Shown here piece after piece: positions 27,716 through 35,718 of a stretch of DNA of 64,000 nucleotides. Made by a program: the position numbers and the translations under genes. The first letter of the stretch is position 1. Each line of letters opens with the position of its first letter. The notes under the pieces were generated by a model. That model saw nothing but the letters and a program-made list of their open reading frames with translations. It was not told the DNA's origin and did not search any database. Where the stretch lies: assembly GCF_046557915.1 (NCBI RefSeq), contig NZ_JBHEBG010000007.1, positions 34,578-98,577 on the forward strand. Direction: 5' to 3'. This DNA comes from JBHEBG01 sp046557915 (lineage in GTDB: Bacteria; Bacteroidota; Bacteroidia; Flavobacteriales; Flavobacteriaceae).

Positions 27716-27747
27716 AAAAGAAAAAGACTTGTCGTGATTGACAAGCC
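27716..27747 (-). terminator. trp operon attenuator terminator
   Basis: On the minus strand an 8-bp stem (GGCTTGTC and GACAAGTC, one G-U pair) with a 6-nt loop is followed directly by TTTTTCTTTT. It lies between the leader peptide stop and trpE, the expected place of an attenuator terminator. Confidence 0.85.
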
Positions 27748-27778
27748 TTTTGTATAATTAACTACATGGGTGCTTAGC

Positions 27779-27835
27779 TCACGATCTTCTGCGTAAGTTA
27801 TTCCACCACCATGTATTGTTCGTTAGCACTTTCAT
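27779..27835 (-). CDS. trpL: trp operon leader peptide with three tandem Trp codons
   Basis: The frame encodes MKVLTNNTWWWNNLRRRS followed by TGA. Codons 9-11 are TGG TGG TGG. It lies between a strong promoter and the attenuator terminator, 76 nt upstream of trpE. The bases TACATGG at 27815-27809, covering the first Trp codons, can pair with CCATGTA at 27769-27763, and the stem can grow to 9 bp with one bulged C. When charged tRNA-Trp is scarce a ribosome would stall here and change the fold. This is inference from classic trp attenuation; nothing else in the window encodes three tryptophans in a row in so short a frame. Confidence 0.88.
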   Translation of the reverse strand: MKVLTNNTWWWNNLRRRS

Positions 27836-27840
27836 TGATC

Positions 27841-27870
27841 CAAAGATAAAAAGGAATTTTAAACCAGCAA
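27841..27870 (-). promoter_or_regulatory. Promoter of the trp operon
   Basis: The minus strand has TTG at 27870-27868, a 19-nt spacer and TATCTTTG at 27848-27841, a full match to the Bacteroidota promoter pattern. The leader peptide ATG begins only 5 nt after the box, so the transcript should have almost no leader before it. Confidence 0.75.
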
Positions 27871-27883
27871 ATTTTAATGCTTT

Positions 27884-27924
27884 AAAAATAAAAACCCCAT
27901 CCCGGAAATAATTTCGGTAGGGGT
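27884..27924 (-). terminator. Terminator after the yceI-like gene
   Basis: ACCCC and GGGGT arms with an inner CCG/CGG pair form a hairpin, followed on the minus strand by TTTTTATTTT. It separates yceI from the trp promoter. Confidence 0.7.
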
Positions 27925-27951
27925 CTTACAAACACTAAACGTCAAAACGCT

Positions 27952-28530
27952 CTAGAACTCTAGGTCTACAACCAGGTCAAATTCATCGTAAATGGTTTTA
28001 TCCCCCAAATTATCGAAGAAACTACCAGATCCATATTTTACGTCATAATTGGCCCTATCTACCTTTAGGGTCGCTGTTGCCTTGCTGCCGTAGATAGAAA
28101 CATCAAAAGTTACTGCTTTGGTAATACCCTTAATGGTTAAATCGCCCGTTACTTCATACGAGTTCTTTCCGGATGCTTCAACACTGGTGAAAACTAGTTT
28201 GGAGGTTGGGTGGGTGGCTACTCCAAAAAAATCGTCGGACTTTAAATGTCCTTCCAACTTGCCTTTGTATTCGCCCTCCAAATCTGTAGAGATCAAGGAA
28301 GACATATCCACAACAAATTCTCCACCGGTAAGTTTGTCTCCGTCAAAAAGTAAAGATCCCGATTTTAAATCTACCGTTCCAGTGTGTGAACCCGTTACCT
28401 TGTAAGCTTTCCATGTTACTTTGCTTTCGCTAGTTTTAACTTCCTTTTTCTCTCCGTCAATTGGCGTGGTGGCCGTTGCCGAAAACCCAAATACCGCTAC
28501 CAAAATTAAACTCAATGCATTTTTTTTCAT
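27952..28530 (-). CDS. YceI family periplasmic protein
   Basis: The 192-residue protein has a signal peptide (MKKNALSLILVAVFGFSATA) and the YceI lipocalin-like barrel: VTWKAYKVTGSHTGTVDLKSG, DDFFGVATHPTSKLVFTS and VTGDLTIKGITKAVTFDV. YceI proteins bind polyisoprenoid-type lipids such as quinone precursors. It follows a nitroreductase-like gene by 47 nt and a marR gene, a grouping that suggests control by one regulator. Confidence 0.93.
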   Translation of the reverse strand: MKKNALSLILVAVFGFSATATTPIDGEKKEVKTSESKVTWKAYKVTGSHTGTVDLKSGSLLFDGDKLTGGEFVVDMSSLISTDLEGEYKGKLEGHLKSDDFFGVATHPTSKLVFTSVEASGKNSYEVTGDLTIKGITKAVTFDVSIYGSKATATLKVDRANYDVKYGSGSFFDNLGDKTIYDEFDLVVDLEF

Positions 28531-28577
28531 GATTTCTAAATTTCAATTTTTGTTAATGATTGTTACTGTGTTGTGAT

Positions 28578-29210
28578 TTATATATGTGTAAATAATTCTT
28601 CTTTAGATCGCCGCACCTTCTTATAATGTTGTGTAGTATCTTCTTCGGACCTATACCCTATGGTGGCCACAACGGCAGCGTTTAACCCTTTTTCCTTTAG
28701 CCCCAGTATTTCGTTGTACTTTTCGGCTTCAAAACCTTCCATGGGGCAGGTATCTATTTTTAATAGGGCCGCTGCAGAAAGGAGGTTTCCAAGGGCCAAG
28801 TAGACTTGTCTGCTTGTCCAGCTTAAGCGCTGCTCTTCCGTTAGATCCAATAACTTCGACTTCATAAAATCCCCATAACCTTGAAGTTCTTCTTGTGGGA
28901 TACCTCGGGTGTTGCTTACGTTTTTAATGTAGCCATCCATTAAGTTTTCGTCCACCACTGTGTTATTGGCGAACACAATTAAATGTGAGGCATCTGTAAT
29001 TTGGGACTGGCCCCAGGATACAGGTTTTAACTTTTCCCTTATTTCGGGATCGGTTATCACCAATATTTGATAGGGCTGAAGCCCATAAGAAGAGGCACTT
29101 AACCTTACCGCTTCCAAAAGCGTCTCTAAATCTGCTTTTGCAATCTTTTTGGAGGGGTCAAATTTTTTGGTGGCGTAACGCCAGTTTAGGCTATCAATAT
29201 AATTACTCAT
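28578..29210 (-). CDS. Nitroreductase-family NAD(P)H-dependent oxidoreductase
   Basis: The 210-residue protein begins MSNYIDSLNWRYATKKFDPS, the NfsB-type FMN-binding start, followed by RLSASSYGLQPYQILVI and a C-terminal GYRSEEDTTQHYKKVRRS. Such flavoproteins reduce quinones, nitro compounds or dihydropteridine. It starts 4 nt after the marR stop, so the two form an operon and it is a probable target of that regulator. Confidence 0.92.
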   Translation of the reverse strand: MSNYIDSLNWRYATKKFDPSKKIAKADLETLLEAVRLSASSYGLQPYQILVITDPEIREKLKPVSWGQSQITDASHLIVFANNTVVDENLMDGYIKNVSNTRGIPQEELQGYGDFMKSKLLDLTEEQRLSWTSRQVYLALGNLLSAAALLKIDTCPMEGFEAEKYNEILGLKEKGLNAAVVATIGYRSEEDTTQHYKKVRRSKEELFTHI

Positions 29211-29214
29211 CGTT

Positions 29215-29661
29215 TTAAAATTTATCCAATAGTTTATTTAATTGTTCAAGTTCTTTATGTGAGAAGCGTTGTAAGACTTGCTTCTCGGTATTGGCCATTT
29301 CCTTATCCATCTCGGATAACGCATCCAGGCCTTGCTGGGTAATCGTAATTTCTACTTTTCTCCGGTTTGCCTCACATACCATGCGCTCTACATGGCCTCT
29401 ACAAATAAGCTTGTCTACCAGCCTTGTGGTATTACTCATTTTACTAACCATACGGTCGTTAATGGTAGATAGATTGGCCGGTTTTCCTTGCTGACCTCTT
29501 AAAATACGCAGTACGTTAAATTGCTGTTGTGAAATTTCGAAAGGTTTAAGGGCCTTGGCAAACATTTCATTGGTCTTATTATGGACCAAAAACAAATGTA
29601 TGATCGTCCTCTTTGGTAAAGGAATCTTTTTATCTGTCTTAATGATTTTTTCTACATTCAT
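29215..29661 (-). CDS. MarR family transcriptional regulator
   Basis: The 148-residue protein (start MNVEKIIKTDKKIPLPKRT) has a winged helix domain, with QQFNVLRILRGQ as the first helix pair and MVSKMSNTTRLVDKLICRGHVERM as recognition helix and wing. Two cysteines, in LICRG and MVCEANRRK, lie near the wing and might act in redox sensing, which is inference only. I chose ATG 29661 because the longer reading includes the operator and promoter. A 20-bp near-palindrome overlaps its promoter. Confidence 0.9.
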   Translation of the reverse strand: MNVEKIIKTDKKIPLPKRTIIHLFLVHNKTNEMFAKALKPFEISQQQFNVLRILRGQQGKPANLSTINDRMVSKMSNTTRLVDKLICRGHVERMVCEANRRKVEITITQQGLDALSEMDKEMANTEKQVLQRFSHKELEQLNKLLDKF

Positions 29662-29670
29662 GTCACTACA

Positions 29671-29690
29671 ACAATTGTATATACAAATGT
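29671..29690. promoter_or_regulatory. Candidate MarR operator
   Basis: A 20-bp sequence with a perfect 12-bp core TTGTATATACAA is symmetric at 18 of 20 positions. It lies 9 nt upstream of the marR ATG and overlaps the -7 box on the minus strand, the normal place for autorepression. Confidence 0.65.
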
Positions 29691-29691
29691 A
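29684..29691 (-). promoter_or_regulatory. -7 box for the marR operon
   Basis: The minus strand reads TACATTTG, a perfect TAnnTTTG box, overlapping the palindromic operator candidate. No well-spaced -33 TTG was found. Confidence 0.55.
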
Positions 29692-29725
29692 TAGGATTAT
29701 CTCCAACTTCCTAACCTATAACTAC

Positions 29726-29733
29726 TAATTTTG
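29726..29733 (+). promoter_or_regulatory. Candidate -7 box for the tlpA-like gene
   Basis: TAATTTTG matches TAnnTTTG 59 nt upstream of the thioredoxin-like lipoprotein gene and diverges from the marR promoter. Confidence 0.42.
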
Positions 29734-29792
29734 TGTTAAATTTAAATAAGCTCTAAAAGCTATGTTTAAATTTATCTTCTAAGTTGTTTTAA

Positions 29793-30344
29793 ATGAATAA
29801 ATTACTTATAGTTTTAGTGTTAATGCTTGGGTTTTCCTGTAAGCAGGTCAAGAACAATGAAAATAACTCCGAAATAACGGACGTAGCTTTGGATAAAACT
29901 ACCGCGGCCAAGGAGGTAGATTTGCCTATTTACGATTTTGATGGCTTGGAACCCATGTTACACTTTAAAGATGAAAAGACCTATGTCATTAATTTTTGGG
30001 CTACTTGGTGTGCCCCCTGTGTAAAGGAATTGCCTCATTTTGAAAGGATACATTCCGAACAGAAGGACAATAACGTTGAAGTAATCCTTGTTAGTTTGGA
30101 TATGCCCAAAATGTGGACTACACATTTGGTGCCCTTTTTAAAGGAAAAGCAGTTGAAATCCAAAGTGGTTATTTTGGATGATACAAAGCAAAATACCTGG
30201 ATACCCAAGGTAGATGCGGATTGGTCCGGTGCCATACCCGCCACATTAATTTATAATGCGAAAAAACGAATTTTTTTTGATGAACCGTTTACATATGAAA
30301 CCTTAAAAAAGAATTTAGATGAGTTTGTGATGGAAAAAGGATGA
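29793..30344 (+). CDS. TlpA-like thioredoxin-fold lipoprotein
   Basis: The 183-residue protein starts with a lipoprotein signal (MNKLLIVLVLMLGFSCKQ) and has the active site WCAPC in FWATWCAPCVKELPHF at about residues 66-81. The cis-proline segment is SGAIPATLIY. It is expected to reduce or exchange disulfides of exported proteins. The next gene, 77 nt downstream, is also a thioredoxin-fold protein, so the two may work together. Confidence 0.93.
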   Translation: MNKLLIVLVLMLGFSCKQVKNNENNSEITDVALDKTTAAKEVDLPIYDFDGLEPMLHFKDEKTYVINFWATWCAPCVKELPHFERIHSEQKDNNVEVILVSLDMPKMWTTHLVPFLKEKQLKSKVVILDDTKQNTWIPKVDADWSGAIPATLIYNAKKRIFFDEPFTYETLKKNLDEFVMEKG

Positions 30345-30421
30345 GAGGAAGGCCATTCCGCATTGCTCTCCACGATATCCATATCTACTCACTGAACTGT
30401 TTAACCATAAAGCTTTAAAAA

Positions 30422-31027
30422 ATGAAAACGCTAAAAAACATCTTGTTAATCTCCTTAGTACTGCTCCTTGGCGCCTTTAGCGAGTACCCGCCGGGCTACG
30501 CAGTTGGAGATATCGCTACGGATTTCTCCCTTATAAATATTGACGGAAATAAAGTGTCATTATCGGATTATGATGATGCCAAGGGTTTTTTGGTCATTTT
30601 TACATGCAATAGCTGTCCTTATGCGGTGGCTTATGAAGACCGTATAATTGCTTTAGATGTAAAGTACAAACCTTTGGGGGTACCTGTAATTGCCATTAAC
30701 CCTAACAACCCCGCAAAACAACCTTCCGACAGTTATGAACGTATGAAGGTGCGTGCGGCGGAAAAGGGTTTTACTTTTCCCTATCTTTTAGATGAGGGGC
30801 AAACGGTTTATCCACAGTATGGGGCTACTAGGACCCCGCATGTTTTTCTACTGGAAAAAACCAACGCTGGAAACAAAGTAAGATATATAGGTACTATAGA
30901 CGACAATTATTCCGATGCCAACGAGGTAGAGACCAAATATGTAGAAAACGCCGTAGACGCCATGTTAAGTGGTAATGCCATAGAAGTGGAGACAACAAAG
31001 GCAATAGGTTGTTCCATAAAAGCATAA
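30422..31027 (+). CDS. Exported thioredoxin/AhpC-TSA family protein
   Basis: The 201-residue protein has a hydrophobic signal segment (residues 5-20) and then an AhpC/TSA-like fold with DYDDAKGFLVIFTCNSCPYA, where the two cysteines are spaced as CNSC. YGATRTPHVFLLE gives the cis-proline site. This redoxin type, close to those pairing with TlpA, is common in Bacteroidota and its substrate is unknown. A strong terminator follows. Confidence 0.88.
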   Translation: MKTLKNILLISLVLLLGAFSEYPPGYAVGDIATDFSLINIDGNKVSLSDYDDAKGFLVIFTCNSCPYAVAYEDRIIALDVKYKPLGVPVIAINPNNPAKQPSDSYERMKVRAAEKGFTFPYLLDEGQTVYPQYGATRTPHVFLLEKTNAGNKVRYIGTIDDNYSDANEVETKYVENAVDAMLSGNAIEVETTKAIGCSIKA

Positions 31028-31048
31028 TAATTTAAAATATAGGTCCTA

Positions 31049-31083
31049 AAATCCGAAGTATTTGCTTCGGATTTTTATTTTTG
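31049..31083 (+). terminator. Terminator overlapping the rhodanese promoter
   Basis: AAATCCGAAG and CTTCGGATTT form a 10-bp stem with a 6-nt loop, followed by a T-rich tract. The tract itself contains TATTTTTG (31076-31083), a match to the -7 consensus for the next gene. Confidence 0.8.
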
Positions 31084-31104
31084 CAATTCAAAAAACAAAC
31101 TACT

Positions 31105-31416
31105 ATGGCAGATTTATCGCAAGAAGAATGGGAAGAGCAGTTAAAGAACGACCCAAATGCCTTTATACTGGACGTACGTACTCCGGAAGAAGTGGAGGAA
31201 GGCTTTATTCCTAATGCTACCAACATAGATATTTATTTGGGGCAAGGGTTTTTGGATGGGTTGGAGAAATTGGACAAGACCAAAAACTACTATGTATATT
31301 GTAGGTCTGGCAACCGTAGCGCACAGGCTTGTGCCATAATGAACAGCGTTGGTTTTGCAAATACCAATAACCTCGAAGGCGGTTTTTCGGAATGGGAAGG
31401 AGAGGTACAGGAATAA
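31105..31416 (+). CDS. Rhodanese-like domain protein
   Basis: The 103-residue single-domain protein starts MADLSQEEWEEQLKNDPNAF at 31105; an in-frame TTG at 31081 lies in the promoter and is rejected. It has the CH2A motif DVRTPEE and the active-site cysteine in YVYCRSGNRSAQAC. It probably carries persulfide sulfur, but the acceptor is unknown. No signal peptide is present. Confidence 0.92.
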   Translation: MADLSQEEWEEQLKNDPNAFILDVRTPEEVEEGFIPNATNIDIYLGQGFLDGLEKLDKTKNYYVYCRSGNRSAQACAIMNSVGFANTNNLEGGFSEWEGEVQE

Positions 31417-31474
31417 CCACTTAATTACTTCACTGCAATAACCTTTCTCCCAAAGGGGTTATTAAAGACCATTT

Positions 31475-32758
31475 ATGCGCGAAGACCTACTGCATTTTGT
31501 TTGGAAATATAAAAAACTCCAACTAGAGGATTTGTTTACCTCTAAAGGTGAAACCGTGACCATATTGGACGTTGGTTTTCATAATTATCTGGCAGGCCCT
31601 GATTTCTTCAATGCCAAAGTAAAGATACATAATCAGGTATGGGCCGGAAATGTGGAGATTCACTTAAAATCATCGGACTGGTACGCTCATGGACATGAAA
31701 AAGATCCCAGCTATAATAACGTAATCTTACATGTGGTATGGGAAGACGATATCGATATATTTAGAAAAGACAACTCGGAATTGCCCACTTTAGAGTTACG
31801 CAGCTATATTACCACGGACGTGATACAAGCTTACAAAACTTTGTTCGATAAAAAGGACATCTCATATATCAATTGTGAAAGGGAAATTGGAAAAATCGAT
31901 TCCTTTTTGTTAGGGAATTGGCTAGAGCGATTGTATTTTGAACGGTTAGAACAAAAGTCGGACCTGGTTAAGCATTTGATGGCTCGGTCCAAAAATGACT
32001 GGGAGCAGGTTCTTTTTTTGTTGTTATTAAAGAATTTTGGTTCGAAGATCAATGGAGATTCCTTTTTGAGTATTGGCAAAGCCGTTGATTTTTCAATAGT
32101 TCGTAAAATTAGTCAGAATGCGTTTCAATTGGAAAGTGTTTTAATGGGGCTTGCCGGATTACTACAACCCGATTCCGATGCGGACTTATATCATCAGGAA
32201 TTAAAAAAGGAATATCGGTACTTACAGAACAAATTTAATCTAACGGCAATAGGGGTGCAACAACCAGATTTTTTTAAACTTAGGCCACTTAACTTCCCTA
32301 CGATACGGTTGTCCCAGCTTGCAAACCTGTATGCAAAACAGCCAAATTTATTCAGTCAGATTATAGAGGCTTCTACTTTGGATGCCGTTTATGATATTTT
32401 CCAAATTGAGGCCAGTAGCTATTGGACCACCCATTTTACCTTTGGCAAATCCTCTGGAAAAAATAAAAAGAAGCTTACAAAAAGTTTTGTGGACCTAATT
32501 GTTATAAACACCATACTGCCTTTAAAATTTTGCTATGGCCAAGAGACCGGTACGGAAGTCAATGAGGATATTGTAAAAATAATTTCGGGTTTAAAAAAAG
32601 AACGAAACAGGGTTATCCTTAATTTTGAGGATTTTGGTGTTAACGTAAAAAGTGCCATGGACAGTCAGGCCATATTACAACTATTTAACGCATACTGCAG
32701 CAAGAATAAATGTCTTCAATGTGCCATTGGTACACGTTTATTAAATGGAAATAGTTAA
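31475..32758 (+). CDS. DUF2851 family protein
   Basis: The 427-residue protein begins MREDLLHFVWKYKKLQLEDL, the recognisable start of DUF2851, and continues with NVEIHLKSSDWYAHGHEKDP and VVWEDDIDIF, an arrangement that recalls a PD-(D/E)XK nuclease fold (inference). C-terminal cysteines occur in AYCSKNKCLQC. The function is unknown; the family is frequent in Bacteroidota. It is followed by pspC-like and channel genes on the same strand within 10 nt. Confidence 0.88.
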   Translation: MREDLLHFVWKYKKLQLEDLFTSKGETVTILDVGFHNYLAGPDFFNAKVKIHNQVWAGNVEIHLKSSDWYAHGHEKDPSYNNVILHVVWEDDIDIFRKDNSELPTLELRSYITTDVIQAYKTLFDKKDISYINCEREIGKIDSFLLGNWLERLYFERLEQKSDLVKHLMARSKNDWEQVLFLLLLKNFGSKINGDSFLSIGKAVDFSIVRKISQNAFQLESVLMGLAGLLQPDSDADLYHQELKKEYRYLQNKFNLTAIGVQQPDFFKLRPLNFPTIRLSQLANLYAKQPNLFSQIIEASTLDAVYDIFQIEASSYWTTHFTFGKSSGKNKKKLTKSFVDLIVINTILPLKFCYGQETGTEVNEDIVKIISGLKKERNRVILNFEDFGVNVKSAMDSQAILQLFNAYCSKNKCLQCAIGTRLLNGNS

Positions 32759-32767
32759 TTTTAGAAA

Positions 32768-32995
32768 ATGAATCTCTTCTACAAAATACTATATTACTTC
32801 CAAAAAAGGGGTTTTGAGGTGTGCAGGCGTATAGCGGAAAGGTTGGGGATACGTACTAGGGTAGTGCGCACTTCTTTTATTTATTTAACATTCGTTACCC
32901 TAGGTTTCGGTTTTGCCCTCTATTTGTTTTTGGCTTTTTGGCTTCGGATCAAAGATCTTGTCTATACCAAACGAACCTCTGTTTTTGACCTCTGA
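32768..32995 (+). CDS. PspC-domain membrane protein
   Basis: The 75-residue protein has the PspC pattern: a positively charged N-terminal segment (CRRIAERLGIRTRVVRTSFIYL) leading into a hydrophobic membrane stretch at about residues 38-60. PspC in enterics signals envelope stress to the phage-shock system; no pspA or pspB lies nearby. It starts 9 nt after DUF2851 and ends 2 nt before the channel gene. Confidence 0.85.
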   Translation: MNLFYKILYYFQKRGFEVCRRIAERLGIRTRVVRTSFIYLTFVTLGFGFALYLFLAFWLRIKDLVYTKRTSVFDL

Positions 32996-32997
32996 TT

Positions 32998-34008
32998 ATG
33001 ATTAAACTCTTCCGTTCAAAAATATACATCGCACTTACGTTAATGGTGCTTGTTTTGTTTCTAGGGGTGCTAGGGTATCGGTTCCTATCTGATTTCTCTT
33101 GGCTCGATGCTTTTTACATGACCGTTATTACGGTGACCACGGTGGGTTTTTCCGAAGTAAAGCCCCTGAGCATTGAAGCTAAGATCTTTACCGTATTTTT
33201 AATTATATCCAGCGTTTTCATATTTGCCTTTGCTATTTCGGTAATTACCGAGTACATTTTGGGTAGAAATTCGCTTCAACTGCTAAAAAAGAAAAAAGTG
33301 AAAAATAAGATCAATAGTTTAGTCAACCATGTAATTGTCTGTGGATATGGCCGAAATGGTGCACAGGCAGGAGAGCGCCTCAATGCCTACAAAAGGCCAT
33401 TCGTTGTAATAGAGAGAAATAAGGAAGTCATTGAAAAACATGAAGCGGACATACTTTTTGTGGAAGGCGATGCCAATGATGATGAGGTTTTAAAGGAGGC
33501 AGGGATAGAAAGGGCGCAATATCTAATTGCCGCCATGCCAGATGATGCTGCCAACTTGTTTGTAGTGCTCTCTGCCAGACAACTAAATAAAAACCTTTTT
33601 ATTATTAGTAGGGCTTCTTTGATTACCTCCCAGAAAAAGTTGGAATTGGCAGGAGCGAACAAAGTAATAATGCCCGATAAAATTGGAGGTGATCATATGG
33701 CATCGCTGGTGGTAATGCCCGATTTAATAACGTTTATGGATAAACTTTCCGTAGAGGGCGTGCATACTACAAATCTGGAAGAAGTGGCCATCGAAGATTT
33801 TGCAGATCAGGTAGAATGCAATTCCCTACGCGATTTAAACCTTAGACAAAAAACAGGATGTACCATAATAGGATATATAGAACCAAACGGTAATTACATC
33901 ATTAATCCGGAGGCAGATTTACAACTGCAACCCAAAAGCAAGGTCATTGTGCTGGGAAGGCCCGAGCAGATTGAAAAATTGAATGAAGTGTTCCATATCC
34001 GCCAATGA
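32998..34008 (+). CDS. Potassium channel with RCK (TrkA) domains
   Basis: The 336-residue protein has a membrane helix at about 9-27, a pore loop with TVTTVGFSEV near 45-54, a second helix near 60-82, then a Rossmann RCK domain beginning with VIVCGYGRNGAQAG and a C-terminal TrkA-C domain. It should be a ligand-gated K+ channel of the MthK type. The selectivity filter is TVGFS in place of TVGYG. It shares 2 nt spacing with the pspC-like gene. Confidence 0.92.
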   Translation: MIKLFRSKIYIALTLMVLVLFLGVLGYRFLSDFSWLDAFYMTVITVTTVGFSEVKPLSIEAKIFTVFLIISSVFIFAFAISVITEYILGRNSLQLLKKKKVKNKINSLVNHVIVCGYGRNGAQAGERLNAYKRPFVVIERNKEVIEKHEADILFVEGDANDDEVLKEAGIERAQYLIAAMPDDAANLFVVLSARQLNKNLFIISRASLITSQKKLELAGANKVIMPDKIGGDHMASLVVMPDLITFMDKLSVEGVHTTNLEEVAIEDFADQVECNSLRDLNLRQKTGCTIIGYIEPNGNYIINPEADLQLQPKSKVIVLGRPEQIEKLNEVFHIRQ

Positions 34009-34095
34009 CATTTCGAAAACAATATTTGATTGGATTGAATATTTTTTGGATATTGTTGCCTTTACAAACTAAAAATTAAACCAAAAACAATAATT

Positions 34096-35709
34096 ATGAA
34101 GTATGTACTTCTTGCTATCATCGCTTTAATAACCCCCTTTTCTACCTTTGCCCAGGAGACAAGTGATATGGGACTGGACGAACGTATAAATGCGTGGTTC
34201 GAACCAATAACAGCGGTGTGGGAAGGTATCGTTTTTTGGCAGGTTCCCGGTACGGGAATTCCATTGGTGGTGATTATCTTAGTACTTGGCGCAACGTTTT
34301 TTACACTGTATTTTGGTTTTATTAATATTAGAAGATTTCCACTGGCCATAGGTGTTGTTAGAGGCAAATATGACGATGTTGAGGGAGAGGAAGGCCATGG
34401 AGTTGAAAAGTCCGATGTCAATATTGTTGATGGCGATCTACCAGATACCATAAGGGATGAGAGTAAGGAAGGAGAAGTAAGTCATTTTCAGGCGCTGGCA
34501 ACGGCGGTATCCGGTACGGTTGGTCTCGGGAACATTGCAGGGGTGGCGTTGGCTATAGCTATAGGAGGCCCTGGAGCCACCTTTTGGATGATTGTCTGTG
34601 GATTGCTGAGTATGTCCACAAAGTTTGTGGAATGTACCTTAGGTGTAAAGTATAGAGATATAGATGAGAACGGTACCGTATATGGCGGTCCCATGTACTA
34701 TCTGTCCAGAGGACTCAAAGCAAAGGGTTATACCCGCTTGGGAAAAGCCTTGGCCGTTGTTTTTGCTGTGTTATGTGTTGGTGCTTCCTTTGGTGGCGGC
34801 AATGCAGTTCAATCCAATCAGGCAGCCGAACAATTGGCAGCTATGATGGGACTGCAGGGTGGCTCTACCGGTTTTATTATCGGTGTAGTGTTGGCCGTGG
34901 TAGTGGGTATCGTAATCATTGGCGGTATTAAAAGAATAGCCTCTGTAACAGAAAAAATAGTTCCCTTTATGGCCGGTATTTATGCCGTGGCTTGCTTAAT
35001 CGTAATTTTTGCCAATTATTCCTATATAGATGATGCCTTTGGCCTTATTTTTTCAGGAGCGTTTACTCCAGAAGCTGGCTTGGGCGGTTTGTTCGGGGTA
35101 TTGATCGTTGGTTTTAGAAGAGCAGTATTCTCCAATGAAGCAGGAGCAGGTTCTGCCGCAATAGCGCATTCGGCGGTAAAGACAAAATATCCTGCCAGTG
35201 AGGGCATCGTTGCACTGTTGGAACCTTTTATAGATACCGTGGTTATCTGCACAATGACCGCCCTGGTGATAATTTTCTTCAATAGCGGGGGTATCTTTGA
35301 ATATGGAGGTGATGGTGCCGGGAGTGTAATTGTTGATGGCGTGTCCATGGGAGGTGTTAACTTAACCTCTATGGCATTTGAATCCGTGATACCCTGGTTT
35401 CCTTATGTGCTTACATTAGCCGTAGTGCTATTTGCCATATCTACTATGATCTCTTGGTCTTATTACGGACTACAGTCTTGGAAATATCTTTTTGGTAGAG
35501 GTAAAATGGCAGATATGTGCTATAAACTATTATTCGTGGCATTTATCATAATAGGAGCTTCTGCATCCATGGGAGCCGTTTTTGCTTTCTCTGATGCAAT
35601 GATCCTGGCGTTGGTCTTTCCTAACATGATAGGGTTGCTCATTCTTTTCCCTAAAGTGAAAGAAGAACTTATAAAATATCTGGACGCAATAAAAGCTATT
35701 TCAAAATAA
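34096..35709 (+). CDS. Sodium:alanine symporter (AGCS family)
   Basis: The 537-residue protein has a cleavable-looking signal (MKYVLLAIIALITPFSTFAQ) and many membrane segments. It carries the family core ATAVSGTVGLGNIAGVALAIA and FSNEAGAGSAAIAHSA. It should take up alanine or glycine with sodium ions. A possible promoter (TTG, 18 nt, TATTGTTG) lies about 40-65 nt upstream. Confidence 0.95.
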   Translation: MKYVLLAIIALITPFSTFAQETSDMGLDERINAWFEPITAVWEGIVFWQVPGTGIPLVVIILVLGATFFTLYFGFINIRRFPLAIGVVRGKYDDVEGEEGHGVEKSDVNIVDGDLPDTIRDESKEGEVSHFQALATAVSGTVGLGNIAGVALAIAIGGPGATFWMIVCGLLSMSTKFVECTLGVKYRDIDENGTVYGGPMYYLSRGLKAKGYTRLGKALAVVFAVLCVGASFGGGNAVQSNQAAEQLAAMMGLQGGSTGFIIGVVLAVVVGIVIIGGIKRIASVTEKIVPFMAGIYAVACLIVIFANYSYIDDAFGLIFSGAFTPEAGLGGLFGVLIVGFRRAVFSNEAGAGSAAIAHSAVKTKYPASEGIVALLEPFIDTVVICTMTALVIIFFNSGGIFEYGGDGAGSVIVDGVSMGGVNLTSMAFESVIPWFPYVLTLAVVLFAISTMISWSYYGLQSWKYLFGRGKMADMCYKLLFVAFIIIGASASMGAVFAFSDAMILALVFPNMIGLLILFPKVKEELIKYLDAIKAISK

Positions 35710-35718
35710 GAACAATTA

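Noticed and set aside
27703..27744. Upstream start of trpE at 27744
   Set aside because: It would start inside the attenuator hairpin; the ATG at 27702 gives the normal TrpE N-terminus.
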